Shown here: positions 15,634 through 24,932 of the stretch, one piece after another
Layout of the letters: the number at the start of each line of letters is the position of its first letter
Numbering within the stretch: position 1 is the first letter of the stretch
Assembly (NCBI RefSeq): GCF_900105305.1
Contig: NZ_LT629765.1
Coordinates: forward strand, 1,426,001-1,490,000
DNA length: 64,000 nt
Reading direction: 5' to 3'
DNA from: Corynebacterium timonense
GTDB taxonomy: Bacteria; Actinomycetota; Actinomycetes; Mycobacteriales; Mycobacteriaceae
Made by a program: the position numbers and the translations under genes
Notes under the pieces: model-generated
Database searches by the model: none
Seen by the model: the letters and a program-made list of their open reading frames with translations, nothing else
Told to the model about the DNA's origin: nothing

Positions 15634-16296
15634 TCAGGCGGGTCGCGCTCTGCCCGAGGCGATGAGCCACCGGGCCGCGCTTTCCGGGTAGTCCTCCTTG
15701 TTCAGAGCAACGAAGTGGTGGTCGCGCCACTGGCCGTCGATATGCAAATTGCGCCGCAGGTAGCCCTCCTCGCGGTAGCCGTTCGCGGCGAGGACCCGGC
15801 CGGAGGCAGGGTTCGACGGCAGGTACGTCGCGGTCACACGATGCATGCCGACGCGCCCGAAGGCGTGGTCGGTGCCAAGCGCGCAGGCGGCGGTGGCGAC
15901 GCCGTGGCCCATGTGCGCGGAGTGCACCCAGTACCCGATCCAGCACTCGCTGACGGACCCGTGCTGGATGTTGCCCAGCGTCACCTGGCCGGCGAACGCG
16001 CCGTCGACGTCGATGGCGAAGGGGACGACGGTGCCGTCGGCAGCCGCCGCGCGGAGGTTCGCCCAGGTGCGCCGCCACGCGGCGGGGCTGTGGGCCTCGT
16101 CCCATGTGCCGGGCACGGACGGCTCGACGGGCTTGAGCCAGGCTTCGTCGATGCGCCTTGTCTCGGACCACGCGCGCCCGTCGCGGCCCCGCAGAGGGCG
16201 TAAGCTCACCCGCGGCCCGGCGGGGAGCGCGAGCGCGGGCGTCGATTCAGGCCAGCCAGGGTGATACGGGCTGGCCGCCGTTAAGAAACGCAACAT
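15634..16296 (-). CDS. rimJ: GNAT N-acetyltransferase, RimJ-like
   Basis: 220 aa, GCN5-related acetyltransferase predicted to acetylate protein N-termini such as ribosomal proteins. GNAT elements: CWIGYWVHSAHMGHGVATAA (acetyl-CoA P-loop-like region), then HRVTATYLPSNPASGRVLAANGYREEGYLRR. ATG 16296 (MLRFLTAASPYHPGW) starts 8 bases after the stop of the MoeA-like gene; a TTG upstream would add a serine-rich stretch overlapping that gene and is less likely. Middle gene of the glp-rimJ-glpR set. Confidence 0.8.
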   Translation of the reverse strand: MLRFLTAASPYHPGWPESTPALALPAGPRVSLRPLRGRDGRAWSETRRIDEAWLKPVEPSVPGTWDEAHSPAAWRRTWANLRAAAADGTVVPFAIDVDGAFAGQVTLGNIQHGSVSECWIGYWVHSAHMGHGVATAACALGTDHAFGRVGMHRVTATYLPSNPASGRVLAANGYREEGYLRRNLHIDGQWRDHHFVALNKEDYPESAARWLIASGRARPA

Positions 16297-16303
16297 CGCC
16301 GGG

Positions 16304-17563
16304 TCAGGACCGCTGCTGGAGGAAGACGACGTCAACGACGTCGCCCGGGCGGATGTCGGTGACCTCCTCGGGGATCTCGATCATCGCGTTGGCGTCGGCG
16401 AAACCCGCGAGCAGGTGCGCCGGGCCCCCGCCCGGGCCGCCGAGGCCTTGGACGAGGTAGTCGCCCGTCTCCGCGTCGCGCATGAGGCGGGCGCGGATGA
16501 AACCGCGCCGGCCCGGGATGGACTGGATGGGCCCAAGCGATCGGGCGTGGACGGCGCGGCGCGCGGGGGTGCGCTTGCCCAGGGACTGCCGAATGGCAGG
16601 CCGGACGATGGTCTCGAAGATCACCAGCGCACTCACCGGATTCGACGGGAGCAAAAACACGGGGACACGATCCTCCCCAACCAGCCCGAAGCCCTGCACC
16701 GAGCCGGGATGCATGGCCACTCGGGTGACGTCAATTTCCCCGAGGCCGCCAAGAACTTCTTGGACGGCGTCCGCGCCGCTGCCTCCGACCGCCCCGGCGA
16801 TAACCAACAGCTCACTGCGTGCAACTTGGTTCGCGATCGTCTCTTTCAACCGCCTCGGCTCGGCGTTGATGATGCCCACCCGCTGTACGTCCGCCCCGGC
16901 CTCTCTGGCGGCGGCGGCGAGAGCGTAGGAGGTCACATCGTAGACCTGGCCCAAGCCGGGGTCGCGACCGATCTCGACAAGCTCGAGGCCGTAGGCCATG
17001 ACCGCCACTCGGGGCCGCGGGTAGACGAGGACCTTGTCGCGCCCCGTCGCAGCCAGCAGCCCGATCTGCGCCGGCCCGAGCACCGCTCCGGCGCTGACGG
17101 CCACGTCGCCGGGCTGGATATCGGCGCCCTCTCGGCGCACGAAGTCCCCCGTGCTCACGGAGCGCAGCGCACTGACGCGCTTGCAGCCCCGGTCGCTCCA
17201 CTCGAGGGGCAGGACGGCGTCGGCCAGCGTGGGAAGGGGCGCGCCCGTGGCCACGCGCACGGCCTGCCTGGGCTGCAAACGCAGCGGCTTCTGCGAACCT
17301 GCAGCGACCTCACCGACGACGGGAAGGGACGCGTCGACTGGGCCGGGGTCCTCCCGTGAACCGAGAGCGACACCCCCGCCGACGTCGACGGCGCGCACCG
17401 CGTAGCCGTCGACTGCGGCCTGCGAAAAGCCCGGCAGCGAACGCGTCGCGGCGACCTCCTCCGCGCACATGAGCCCGAGGGCGTCGGCGATGGTCACGCG
17501 GATGGGGTCGGGCGCCGCGGCGGCATCGATCACCATCGCGAGCTGGTCGTCAACGCTGCGCAT
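16304..17563 (-). CDS. glp: Gephyrin-like molybdotransferase MoeA/Glp
   Basis: 419 aa with the MoeA layout: RSLPGFSQAAVDGYAVRA at the N-terminus (the PxxxxSxxDGYA motif), a MogA-like domain with AGAVGGSGADAVQEVL and MHPGSVQGFGLV, and a C-terminal domain IV (RRGFIRARLMRD). MoeA proteins insert molybdate into adenylated molybdopterin. In corynebacteria the paralogue at this locus also binds FtsZ and the receptor GlpR. Whether it keeps catalytic activity cannot be read from the sequence. ATG 17563 (MRSVDDQLAMV) is the usual start. Confidence 0.85.
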   Translation of the reverse strand: MRSVDDQLAMVIDAAAAPDPIRVTIADALGLMCAEEVAATRSLPGFSQAAVDGYAVRAVDVGGGVALGSREDPGPVDASLPVVGEVAAGSQKPLRLQPRQAVRVATGAPLPTLADAVLPLEWSDRGCKRVSALRSVSTGDFVRREGADIQPGDVAVSAGAVLGPAQIGLLAATGRDKVLVYPRPRVAVMAYGLELVEIGRDPGLGQVYDVTSYALAAAAREAGADVQRVGIINAEPRRLKETIANQVARSELLVIAGAVGGSGADAVQEVLGGLGEIDVTRVAMHPGSVQGFGLVGEDRVPVFLLPSNPVSALVIFETIVRPAIRQSLGKRTPARRAVHARSLGPIQSIPGRRGFIRARLMRDAETGDYLVQGLGGPGGGPAHLLAGFADANAMIEIPEEVTDIRPGDVVDVVFLQQRS

Positions 17564-17624
17564 AGATGTCCACTGCCCCTTTCCGCGGCACATTCCACAT
17601 CAGTCCGAATCAGTTGGGCTTAAT

Positions 17625-18590
17625 CTACCCTTGGTCGCCCACCACGTGGGGGTTCTCCGCCTCGAACTCGTCGATGATCTTCTTGATCGCGGTATACAGC
17701 GCCGGCCCGTACTTCTCGTTGCGCAGTCCAAAGTCGACGTTGGCGGGGATGTAGCCGCCCGGGTTGCCAAGGTCGTGACGCTTGCCCTCGTGGACGACGA
17801 CGTGGACGGGGTGGCCCTCGTCGATCATGAGCGCGATGGCGTCCGTCAGCTGCAGCTCGCCGCCCGCACCCGGGGTGATGCGGCGCAGGGCGTCGAAGAT
17901 GGCGCGGTCGAGCAGGTAGCGCCCCGCCGCCACGAGCGTGGAGGGCGCGTCCTCGGGCGCCGGCTTTTCCACCATGCCGCGCACGCGCTTGACCTCGAAG
18001 CCGTCGAAGCCGGACGCCTCGTGCTCTGTCAGGTCTTCGACATCGAAGACGCCGTAATTAAATACCTCGTCGCGCCGCACGTTAAAGGCGCACAGCACGG
18101 AGCCGCCGAGTTCGGCGCGCACCTGCGCCATCTTCTCCATCACGCCGGTGGGCAGCACGAGATCGTCCGGCAGCATGACGGCCACTGCGTCCTCGCCCTC
18201 ACCCAGCGCGCTTTCCGCGCACCCGACCGCGTGCCCAAGGCCGAGGGGCCGCTCCTGCTCCACGGCGACGGCCTCGATGAGGTTCGCGGCGCGGGAGACC
18301 TTCTCCACCTCGGCGGTCTTCCCGCGCGCCTGAAGCGTCTCGCGCAGCTGCTCAAAGGAGCCAAAGTGCCGCATAATCTCCTGCTTCTCGGGGGCAGTGA
18401 CCACCACCAGCTGCTGCGCACCCAGCTGCGCCGCCTCGCTCGCGATCAGCTCGATGCCCGGGGTGTCCACCACCGGCAGCAGCTCCTTGGGCACTGTCTT
18501 CGTCGCAGGCAAAAAGCGGGTCCCCATCCCGGCAGCGGGCACAACGACCGTTTTGACGCCCTGCACCGGGCTCGGATTGGAATTCTGCAT
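17625..18590 (-). CDS. galU: UTP--glucose-1-phosphate uridylyltransferase
   Basis: 321 aa nucleotidyltransferase that makes UDP-glucose for cell-envelope and storage polysaccharides. N-terminal VVVPAAGMGTRFLPATKTVPKELLP is the nucleotide-binding signature, and MLPDDLVLP and VEKPAPEDAPSTLVAAGRY complete the active site. ATG 18590 (MQNSNPSPVQGVKTVV). It lies upstream of glp on the same strand and is divergent from the folate gene. Confidence 0.93.
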   Translation of the reverse strand: MQNSNPSPVQGVKTVVVPAAGMGTRFLPATKTVPKELLPVVDTPGIELIASEAAQLGAQQLVVVTAPEKQEIMRHFGSFEQLRETLQARGKTAEVEKVSRAANLIEAVAVEQERPLGLGHAVGCAESALGEGEDAVAVMLPDDLVLPTGVMEKMAQVRAELGGSVLCAFNVRRDEVFNYGVFDVEDLTEHEASGFDGFEVKRVRGMVEKPAPEDAPSTLVAAGRYLLDRAIFDALRRITPGAGGELQLTDAIALMIDEGHPVHVVVHEGKRHDLGNPGGYIPANVDFGLRNEKYGPALYTAIKKIIDEFEAENPHVVGDQG

Positions 18591-18656
18591 AATGCTCGAC
18601 CTTACCCGCCCCCGCCTCCCCATCCGCTCTTTGACTCCTGTGCGACAATGGTGGTC

Positions 18657-19253
18657 ATGAGCACAAAGCAGACCGTGCGTGAGCAGCGCATTGCTTATCG
18701 ACGTTCCCTCCGCGCCTCCCCCGACACTAAAACGCAGCTGGACGCAGCCCTCGCCCGCAACGCCGCCGCCTTCCTGCGCGAGCGCGGCGCAACGGGCAAC
18801 GTCGCGGCCTACTTCCCCCTCCCCTCCGAGCCGGGCGGCGAGGCCCTCCTGCCGGCGCTCGCCGAGGTCTGCCGCGCCGTCTTCCTCCCCATCTCGCTGC
18901 CGGACGGGGTGCTCGCCTGGGCCGTCTACGACGGCGCCACGTCGACCGAGGGCGCGCTGGGGATTTCCGAGCCGACCGGGGCCCGGTTCACATCGGCCGT
19001 CTTGCGCTCCTGCGATGTGGTGCTTGCGCCGGCTCTTGCCGTCGATACGCACGGCATGCGGCTGGGCAAGGGCGCGGGCTACTACGACCGAGCCCTCGAC
19101 GGCCTCGCCGTGCCCGTCGCGGCGCTGGTCTACGACAACGATGTCCTCGACCATGTCCCCCACGACGCGCACGACGTCCCGGTCGCCGCGGCGATCACCC
19201 CGAGAGGCGTACTCAACTTTTCAGGGAACCCCGACGCCGCCCGCCCCGTCTAA
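18657..19253 (+). CDS. 5-formyltetrahydrofolate cyclo-ligase
   Basis: 198 aa, MTHFS family. It converts 5-formyl-THF to 5,10-methenyl-THF with ATP. Signatures: REQRIAYRRSL at the N-terminus, VAAYFPLPSEPG, and the nucleotide-binding GMRLGKGAGYYDRAL. ATG 18657 (MSTKQTVR) is chosen; ATG 18648 (MVVMSTK) is equally in frame. Divergent from galU with a short shared promoter region. Confidence 0.88.
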   Translation: MSTKQTVREQRIAYRRSLRASPDTKTQLDAALARNAAAFLRERGATGNVAAYFPLPSEPGGEALLPALAEVCRAVFLPISLPDGVLAWAVYDGATSTEGALGISEPTGARFTSAVLRSCDVVLAPALAVDTHGMRLGKGAGYYDRALDGLAVPVAALVYDNDVLDHVPHDAHDVPVAAAITPRGVLNFSGNPDAARPV

Positions 19254-19259
19254 GGGGGT

Positions 19260-19871
19260 ATGAAGCTTGTCCACGAGCTGCGGACCCCCAGCCACCGCCG
19301 CAGCGTGCTCATCCGGCGCGTCCTCGCCCTCGCCTTGGTGGTGGCCGCGGTATTCAGCGCTGCCTCGACGCGTGCGCGTGAGCCGGAGGTCCTCGTCTTC
19401 GCTCGTGACGTTGCCGCGGGCACTGTCGTCAGCAGCGAAGACGTCGAGCTTCGCCGTCTGCCCGCCTCGGCCGTCCCCGCGACCGCGCTCGGCGCCGTAG
19501 CAGACGCCGAAGGCACAACACTGGCCGCCGGCGCGGCGGCGGGGGAAGTGGTGACGCACACGCGCCTCGTCGGCCCGGAGCTGAGCCGTAGCCTCGCCCC
19601 CGAGGGCGACTACACGATGGTCCCTGTCGTCCTCGCCGAGCCGGAGATCGTGCCGCTTTTGCACCACGGGGCGCACGTCAGGGTGATCACGCTGGCCCCG
19701 GAGACGGGGGCGGCGGTGACGGTGGCGTCGGGGGCGCGGGTCGTGCTCGCCAGCACGGAGGCTGCCGAACCCAGCGTGTTGCTTCTACTGCGCGCCGAGG
19801 AGGCTGCCGCCGTCGCGGCCTCGTCCCTCGCGGCACCGTTGACGGTCGTGCTGGAAGCCCCGCCGCCCTGA
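19260..19871 (+). CDS. SAF-domain protein, CpaB/RcpC-like, exported
   Basis: 203 aa. A membrane segment follows the basic N-terminus (RRVLALALVVAAVFSAAST), then a SAF domain: VLVFARDVAAGTVVSSEDVELRRLPA and LAAGAAAGEVVTHTRLVG. SAF domains occur in CpaB-type pilus assembly proteins and antifreeze-like enzymes. No pilus genes lie near, so the function is open. It starts seven bases after the folate gene, suggesting co-transcription with it. Confidence 0.7.
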   Translation: MKLVHELRTPSHRRSVLIRRVLALALVVAAVFSAASTRAREPEVLVFARDVAAGTVVSSEDVELRRLPASAVPATALGAVADAEGTTLAAGAAAGEVVTHTRLVGPELSRSLAPEGDYTMVPVVLAEPEIVPLLHHGAHVRVITLAPETGAAVTVASGARVVLASTEAAEPSVLLLLRAEEAAAVAASSLAAPLTVVLEAPPP

Positions 19872-19961
19872 CGCTTTCCTCGCGGCGGCCACATCGTTAT
19901 CGTGGGCGTGGTCCGCAATCCACGACTGCACGCCGGCCTCGGCGTCATGAAAAGGAGAGAC

Positions 19962-20423
19962 ATGCTCACAGGCTTTCGGGACTTCATCCTGCGCGGCAAC
20001 GTTGTCGATCTCGCCGTCGGTGTCGTCATCGGCTCCGCGTTCACCGCGATCGTCACCGCGTTTTCGGACTCGATCATTAACCCCCTGCTCAACGTCTTCG
20101 GCGGCGCCGAAGTCGGGGGCTTGAAGCTGACGATCCTGCCTGGCCGCGACGACACCGCCCTCGACTTCGGGATGCTGCTGACGGCGATCATCAACTTCCT
20201 GCTCATCGCCGCCGTCGTCTACTTCCTCATCGTCACCCCGATGAATAAGCTGGATCAGCTGCAAAAACGCCACCGCGGCGTCGAGGAGACGGCCCCGGCC
20301 CCGACCGATACGGAGCTGCTCACCGAGATCCGTGACCTCCTCGCGGCCCAGGCTCCGCAGGGTCAGAGCCCGCAGGGCACCAGCGGCGCCACGGACACCG
20401 ACACCCCCGGCGCGCCTCGGTAG
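19962..20423 (+). CDS. mscL: Large-conductance mechanosensitive channel MscL
   Basis: 153 aa. GFRDFILRGNVVDLAVGVVIG is the conserved N-terminal amphipathic helix and TM1 (pore); TM2 is FGMLLTAIINFLLIAAVVYFLIV, followed by a cytoplasmic bundle helix. The Pro/Gly/Thr-rich tail is longer than in E. coli MscL. AAAAGGAGAGAC-ATG gives a clear start at 19962. The channel releases solutes under hypo-osmotic stress. Confidence 0.93.
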   Translation: MLTGFRDFILRGNVVDLAVGVVIGSAFTAIVTAFSDSIINPLLNVFGGAEVGGLKLTILPGRDDTALDFGMLLTAIINFLLIAAVVYFLIVTPMNKLDQLQKRHRGVEETAPAPTDTELLTEIRDLLAAQAPQGQSPQGTSGATDTDTPGAPR

Positions 20424-20436
20424 GGCGCCTCACGCC

Positions 20437-20601
20437 CTAGTCGCCCCCGTAATGCGGGGGCTTTTCCTGTGTGTAGAACTCTTCGTCGAGCTGCTCTGCG
20501 CCCGGCTCGTCTCCCTCCTCGGGGCGCGCCGTCGGCGTGTCCGCGTCCCGGTCGTAGTCCACGTCCGCTCGGCGCGTCGCCCTCCTGCGGGGGCGCCTCA
20601 C
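20437..20601 (-). CDS. Small acidic conserved protein (54 aa)
   Basis: Reads VRRPRRRATRRADVDYDRD then an acidic stretch ending EEFYTQEKPPHYGGD. The basic head and acidic, Tyr/Pro-rich tail look like a genuine small corynebacterial protein of unknown function. GTG 20601 overlaps the stop of mog (GTGA), so it is translationally coupled and ends the htrA-mog operon. The mscL terminator hairpin lies within its last codons. Confidence 0.6.
   Translation of the reverse strand: MRRPRRRATRRADVDYDRDADTPTARPEEGDEPGAEQLDEEFYTQEKPPHYGGD
20443..20465 (+). terminator. Rho-independent terminator of mscL
   Basis: GCCCCCG (20443-20449) pairs with CGGGGGC (20455-20461), loop TAATG, followed by TTTT. It lies inside the 3' coding end of the convergent small gene, so that gene's last codons double as a terminator stem. 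Confidence 0.75.
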
Positions 20602-21167
20602 TGGAGGCTGTACCGGTTGAGCTCCCCGACCAAGTGCGTGACCAGCGGAGCGCAGGTGGAAATCCCGTCGCGGATCGCCTGGCGCGAGGGGGCGAGGTTG
20701 ACCACGACGGTGGAGCCTGACACGCCGCAGATCCCGCGCGAGGTGCACGCGTCCACGGCACCGCACGCCTGGCCCGACGAACGAATGGCCTGTCCCACGC
20801 CGGGCACGAGCTTGTCGATGACGCTGCGCGTCGCCTCCGGCGTCTTGTCCCGGGGGCCTACTCCGGTTCCGCCGAGGGTGAGCACGAGGTCGGCGCCCCC
20901 GACGACGCCCGTCTCGATGGCCTTGCGGATATCGGACTTCTTCGATTTCACTCGCACGACCCCGTCAACGGTGAAGCCGAACTCGCCGAGGAGCTCGCAC
21001 ACGAGGCGGTCCGTGTCGTCACCCTCGACCTCGAAGCGGTGGTCGGAGACCAGCACGACGAGCGCGCGGGGCAGGATGGGATCCTCCTCCAGCTCCGCCG
21101 CGAGAAGGACCGCCTCGTCCGGGTCACTCAACTCGTACTTGTCCAGCGCTTCCAACGCGTCCGTCAT
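20598..21167 (-). CDS. mog: MogA/MoaB-type molybdenum cofactor protein
   Basis: 189 aa, molybdopterin adenylyltransferase family. ALVVLVSDHRFE at the start of the fold, then LVLTLGGTGVGPRDKTPEAT (the GGTG motif that binds molybdopterin) and a late SGSTVVVNLAPS. AAAGGAGAACACC-ATG sets the start at 21167; a frame open upstream to 21206 lacks conservation. It lies downstream of the HtrA-like protease, as in the mycobacterial mprAB-pepD-mog arrangement. Confidence 0.85.
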   Translation of the reverse strand: MTDALEALDKYELSDPDEAVLLAAELEEDPILPRALVVLVSDHRFEVEGDDTDRLVCELLGEFGFTVDGVVRVKSKKSDIRKAIETGVVGGADLVLTLGGTGVGPRDKTPEATRSVIDKLVPGVGQAIRSSGQACGAVDACTSRGICGVSGSTVVVNLAPSRQAIRDGISTCAPLVTHLVGELNRYSLQ

Positions 21168-21233
21168 GGTGTTCTCCTTTGGTGTGCACGGGGGCGTGCG
21201 GGGCAAGCGACATATGTCTGTTCCGCTATGAAC

Positions 21234-22439
21234 TTACTCCGAACTCAGCGTTACCTCTACCGTTTCAGTCGCCTCGCTTCCGGGGCGGCGAACCTCCAGC
21301 TCAACGGTCTCACCGAAGTCGCGGGAGCGCGTTGCAGCGATGAGTGCGTCGGCGGTATCGATGGGGCGCTCCCCCAGCCGCGTGATCACGTCGCCCGCCT
21401 CGAGGCCGGCCTCGTCCGCGGGGCTTCCCGGTTCGACGCCCGCCACGAACGCGCCGCCCCCGGTGTTGCGGATGTCCACCTGCACGCCGAGCATCGGCTG
21501 CGTGGCCTCCCCCGTCTCGATGAGCTGCTGCGCGACGCGCTTGGCAAAGTTCGAGGGGATTGCGAAGCCGAGGCCGATCGAGCCGGACTCGCCGCCCATG
21601 CCCGTCGACAGCGACGCGATGACGGAGTTCATTCCCACGAGGTTGCCGTTCATGTCTACCAGCGGGCCGCCGGAGTTGCCGGGGTTGATCGCGGCGTCGG
21701 TCTGGATGCCGTCCATCAGCGAGCTTTCGGTAAAGCCCTGCGCCGCGCGCACCGGCCGGTTGAGGGCGGAGACGATGCCGCTGGTCACGGTGGCCGACAG
21801 GCCGAGCGGGGAGCCGACGGCCACGACGTCCTGGCCGACCTTCAGGTCGTCGGAGTCGCCGAAGTTGATAACGGGAAGATTGGCGGCGTCGTCAATCTTG
21901 ACCACGCCGATGTCGGTGTCCACGTCGGAGGCGACGAAGGTGGCGCTGTGGCGGGAGCCGTCGTTAAGCGTGGCGACGATCTCGGCGGCCCCGTCCTCGG
22001 CGGCCGAGATGACGTGGTGGTTGGTCAGCACGTAGCCGTCGGAGGAGATGATGGAACCGGAGCCCTCGGCCACGCCTGCTCGCCCGGCGACCTCGAGAGA
22101 GACGACGGCCGGCAAAACCGCGGCCGCGACCTCTTCGACCGAGCCCTCGGGGGCCTGCGTCTCGTTTGGCACGCTGTCGGCTTGAAGGGCGTTGTAGGCC
22201 TCGGCCTGCGAATTGTTCGTGGCAAAGACGCCGCCCGCGTACCCGGCGCCCGCGCCGACCAGCAACGCGGTCACGAGCGCGATGGCGACTACGCCGCCGG
22301 TTCCGGGCCCCGTGCGGCGGTTCTTTTCGGCGGGCGCAGAGGCGGGGGGCTGGTTCACGACCGGCTGCTCGGAGGTGATGTCGGTGTCAGCGGGCCGACG
22401 CTCCGGCTCGTATGGCTGCGGCGGCATGTCATTATTCAT
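21234..22439 (-). CDS. Membrane-anchored HtrA-like serine protease with PDZ domain
   Basis: 401 aa. A Pro-rich cytoplasmic N-terminus, a single transmembrane helix (GGVVAIALVTALLVGAGAGY), then a trypsin-like domain with the triad His in VLTNHHVIS, Asp in DVDTDIGVVKI and Ser in INPGNSGGPL, and a C-terminal PDZ domain (AFVAGVEPGSPADEAGLEAG). It resembles mycobacterial PepD, a quality-control protease controlled by MprAB, whose genes lie just upstream here. Confidence 0.9.
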   Translation of the reverse strand: MNNDMPPQPYEPERRPADTDITSEQPVVNQPPASAPAEKNRRTGPGTGGVVAIALVTALLVGAGAGYAGGVFATNNSQAEAYNALQADSVPNETQAPEGSVEEVAAAVLPAVVSLEVAGRAGVAEGSGSIISSDGYVLTNHHVISAAEDGAAEIVATLNDGSRHSATFVASDVDTDIGVVKIDDAANLPVINFGDSDDLKVGQDVVAVGSPLGLSATVTSGIVSALNRPVRAAQGFTESSLMDGIQTDAAINPGNSGGPLVDMNGNLVGMNSVIASLSTGMGGESGSIGLGFAIPSNFAKRVAQQLIETGEATQPMLGVQVDIRNTGGGAFVAGVEPGSPADEAGLEAGDVITRLGERPIDTADALIAATRSRDFGETVELEVRRPGSEATETVEVTLSSE

Positions 22440-22515
22440 GAGTCGCTATTATTCCCGCCGCATCTGGTTGGCGTCTACCGGTCCCAACAGGGCGTCCGTA
22501 ACGTTTCCTGTGCCT

Positions 22516-23919
22516 TCACTGTGCGGCGCGCACCCCGGCAGGCCGCCAGCCGGGCAGCACCACGCGCATACGCGCGCCCCCGTCTGCGGACTCCCCCGCT
22601 TCGATCGAGCCGCCGTGCCGCTCCACCACGTGCTTCACAATGGCGAGGCCGAGTCCCGACCCCGGCATCGCCCGACCTTCCGGAGAACGGTAAAAACGCT
22701 CGAAGACGACCTCGCGCTCGTCCTCCGGGATCCCCGGGCCCGAGTCATCCACCGTGAGCACGGCCTTTGTACGCCCCGCTTCGAGGCGCACGCGCACTGT
22801 GCTGCCCTCCGGGGACCACTTCGCTGCGTTATCGAGGAGGTTGACGGGCATGCGCGCCAGCTCTTGCCGGTCTCCTTGGGTCATCCACGGGTCAAGGTGG
22901 GCGTCGAAGGACACGTCGAGGCGGCGCCTGCGCACCCGCTCGAGCGCTCGCTGGACGACCTCGTCGATGCGCACGGGCTGCGCTTGCCGTGGCGCTTCAT
23001 CCTCGCGGGCGAGGTCGATGAGGTCGCCAATGAGCGACGACATCTCCTCCAGCTGCGCTATGACGTCGCGCTCCAAGGCGTCCTTTTCCTGCGGCGGCAG
23101 GTGCTCCATTTGACCGGTCCGGCTGGCCATCATGAGCAGCTCGATGTTGGTACGCATCGAGGTCAGCGGCGTCTTCAGCTCGTGGCCGGCGTCGACGACG
23201 AGCCGCGCCTGGCGCCGCCGCGACTCCGCCAACGACTCCATCATTCCGTTAAAAGCCGAGTTCAGGCGCGCCAGTTCGTCGTCGCCTTCGACCCGAATCT
23301 CGGCCAAGTCTTCCGTCTTGCGCACGTGCTCGACCGCGCTTTCGAGGCGCCGGATCGGCCGCATACTCGCGCGGCCGACAAGTTCGCCGACCGCCCGGCT
23401 GAGCACCAGCGCGAGGCCGACGACGATGGCGAAAATGATGCCAAGATCGCGCAGGAGGCGCTTGTCGGGGTCGGGACTTTGCGCGAGGGCGATGGCCCTG
23501 CCACGGGAGCCGCGCTTGACCACCACACGCTCGCCTCCCACCTCGCGCACGGACGTTTCCACCCCGTACTCGTCCGGCTCGAAGTCTCCGCCGACGGGCA
23601 CCGGGTCGCCGATATACGCGTCGGAGCCCGGGAAAATGTAGGAGGCCCGCACGTCCGGGTTGAAACGCTTAAAGGACGACAGGTTGCGCGCCATCTGCTC
23701 AGCGTCAGTAGTACTTTCCATGTCCGCCAGCAGAACGTTGGCTTTCGTCTCCAGCTCTCTATCCGTGCTCACGTTGATCGAGTGCTGCGCGATACCGTAG
23801 CTGGAAATGGTGGCGCCGCCGACGACGAGGACCGCGACCAAGAGCGTCATCAAGGCACGCAGTGCGGGGTCGGCGTTCGGCGCGAGGCCCCGGAAAAATG
23901 CAGGGCCCGATTGTGTCAC
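22516..23919 (-). CDS. mprB: Sensor histidine kinase MprB-like (CgtS2-type)
   Basis: 467 aa. TM1 near residues 20-45, an extracytoplasmic sensor, TM2 ([20 protein letters not shown]), a HAMP linker, the phospho-acceptor [13 protein letters not shown], and the ATPase N/G boxes ([29 protein letters not shown]). GTG 23919 overlaps the mprA stop (GTGA). It pairs with the regulator upstream; MprAB systems respond to envelope stress and control the HtrA-like protease. Confidence 0.9.
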   Translation of the reverse strand: MTQSGPAFFRGLAPNADPALRALMTLLVAVLVVGGATISSYGIAQHSINVSTDRELETKANVLLADMESTTDAEQMARNLSSFKRFNPDVRASYIFPGSDAYIGDPVPVGGDFEPDEYGVETSVREVGGERVVVKRGSRGRAIALAQSPDPDKRLLRDLGIIFAIVVGLALVLSRAVGELVGRASMRPIRRLESAVEHVRKTEDLAEIRVEGDDELARLNSAFNGMMESLAESRRRQARLVVDAGHELKTPLTSMRTNIELLMMASRTGQMEHLPPQEKDALERDVIAQLEEMSSLIGDLIDLAREDEAPRQAQPVRIDEVVQRALERVRRRRLDVSFDAHLDPWMTQGDRQELARMPVNLLDNAAKWSPEGSTVRVRLEAGRTKAVLTVDDSGPGIPEDEREVVFERFYRSPEGRAMPGSGLGLAIVKHVVERHGGSIEAGESADGGARMRVVLPGWRPAGVRAAQ

Positions 23920-24614
23920 GGGGCGGACTCCCGAAGGACGTACCCGACGCCGCGCACGGTGTGGATCAGCCGATCCTCCCCTCCCGCTTCCGTCTTGCGG
24001 CGCAGGTAGCCGATGTAGACCTCGAGCGCGTTACCCGAGGTGGGGAAATCGTAGCCCCAGACCTCCTCGAGGATGTCCTGGCGGGACAGCACCTGGCGGG
24101 GGTTTTCCAGGAAGTACTGCAGCAAGGAGAACTCAGTGCGCGTCAGCGAGATGGGCCGTTCCCCGCGGCGCACCTCGCGCGTGTCGGTGTGCAGCTCCAA
24201 GTCCTCGAACTGCAGGTTCTTGCTCGCGCGCCGGCCGCCAGAGACGGCATCAAGGTTGGCGCGGCGCAGCAGCGAGCGCATGCGGGCGAGAAGCTCCTCG
24301 AGGGCGAACGGTTTGGCAAGGTAGTCGTCGGCGCCCGCGTCAAGCCCCGCGACCCTGTCGGCGACTCCGTCGCGGGCCGTCAGCATAAGAATCGGCTTTT
24401 CGTAGCCCGTGGAGCGCAGGTTACGGCACACGCTCAGCCCGTCGAGCTTGGGCATCATCACGTCGAGAATGGTGAGATCGGGCTGCTCATGACGGATCGT
24501 CGCGAGCGCCTGCTCCCCGTCCTCCGCGAGCACGACGTCGTACCCATTAAAAATGAGTGAGCGGCGGAGGGACTCCCGCACCGCCTGCTCATCATCCACC
24601 ACTAGAATTTTCAT
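23916..24614 (-). CDS. mprA: Response regulator MprA-like (OmpR family)
   Basis: 232 aa. Receiver domain with DDEQ at the N-terminus, phospho-accepting Asp in [13 protein letters not shown], Lys in [15 protein letters not shown], and a winged-helix DNA-binding domain ([22 protein letters not shown] ... [24 protein letters not shown]). First gene of the mprA-mprB pair, with htrA, mog and the small acidic gene behind it. Confidence 0.93.
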   Translation of the reverse strand: MKILVVDDEQAVRESLRRSLIFNGYDVVLAEDGEQALATIRHEQPDLTILDVMMPKLDGLSVCRNLRSTGYEKPILMLTARDGVADRVAGLDAGADDYLAKPFALEELLARMRSLLRRANLDAVSGGRRASKNLQFEDLELHTDTREVRRGERPISLTRTEFSLLQYFLENPRQVLSRQDILEEVWGYDFPTSGNALEVYIGYLRRKTEAGGEDRLIHTVRGVGYVLRESAP

Positions 24615-24674
24615 GTGTCCATTATGACGTATGCGTCTCGCATTCGGTCATTTGGGGCATAATTATCTGCGCAT

Positions 24675-24707
24675 ATAAAAACCGGGCAGCCCGACGGCTG
24701 CCCGGTT
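24675..24707 (-). terminator. Terminator of the rpmE2-rpmF transcript
   Basis: On the minus strand AACCGGGCAGCC (24707-24696) and GGCTGCCCGGTT (24691-24680) form a 12-bp stem with a four-base loop, followed by TTTAT. It lies just after rpmF. Confidence 0.85.
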
Positions 24708-24728
24708 GCTGCGCAGGGCGCGAGAGTT

Positions 24729-24902
24729 TTAGAACTGCTCGACGTCGATAAGCCCTGCCTTGGCCGCCTTCACCAGACGGCGCGGGATGCGCACCTCCTG
24801 GCCGTCAATCTTGACGGTCTGCAGCTCAGGGTTGTTGGCCTTCCACTGCGAGCGGCGGGAGTGCGTGTTCGCACGGGACTTGCGGAACTTGGGGGTTGCC
24901 AT
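24729..24902 (-). CDS. rpmF: 50S ribosomal protein L32
   Basis: 57 aa: [20 protein letters not shown], ending IDVEQF. It is the short actinobacterial L32 with the basic N-terminus and no CxxC zinc motif. It starts 30 bases after the L31 stop and is followed by a strong terminator, so L31 and L32 share a transcript. Confidence 0.92.
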   Translation of the reverse strand: MATPKFRKSRANTHSRRSQWKANNPELQTVKIDGQEVRIPRRLVKAAKAGLIDVEQF

Positions 24903-24932
24903 GTCGTGTTCTCCTCCTTCGGCCTGATCGTG

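Noticed and set aside
16304..16335. TTG start for RimJ giving a serine-rich N-terminus
   Set aside because: It lies inside the MoeA-like coding end, has no ribosome site and adds an unconserved segment; ATG 16296 fits better.
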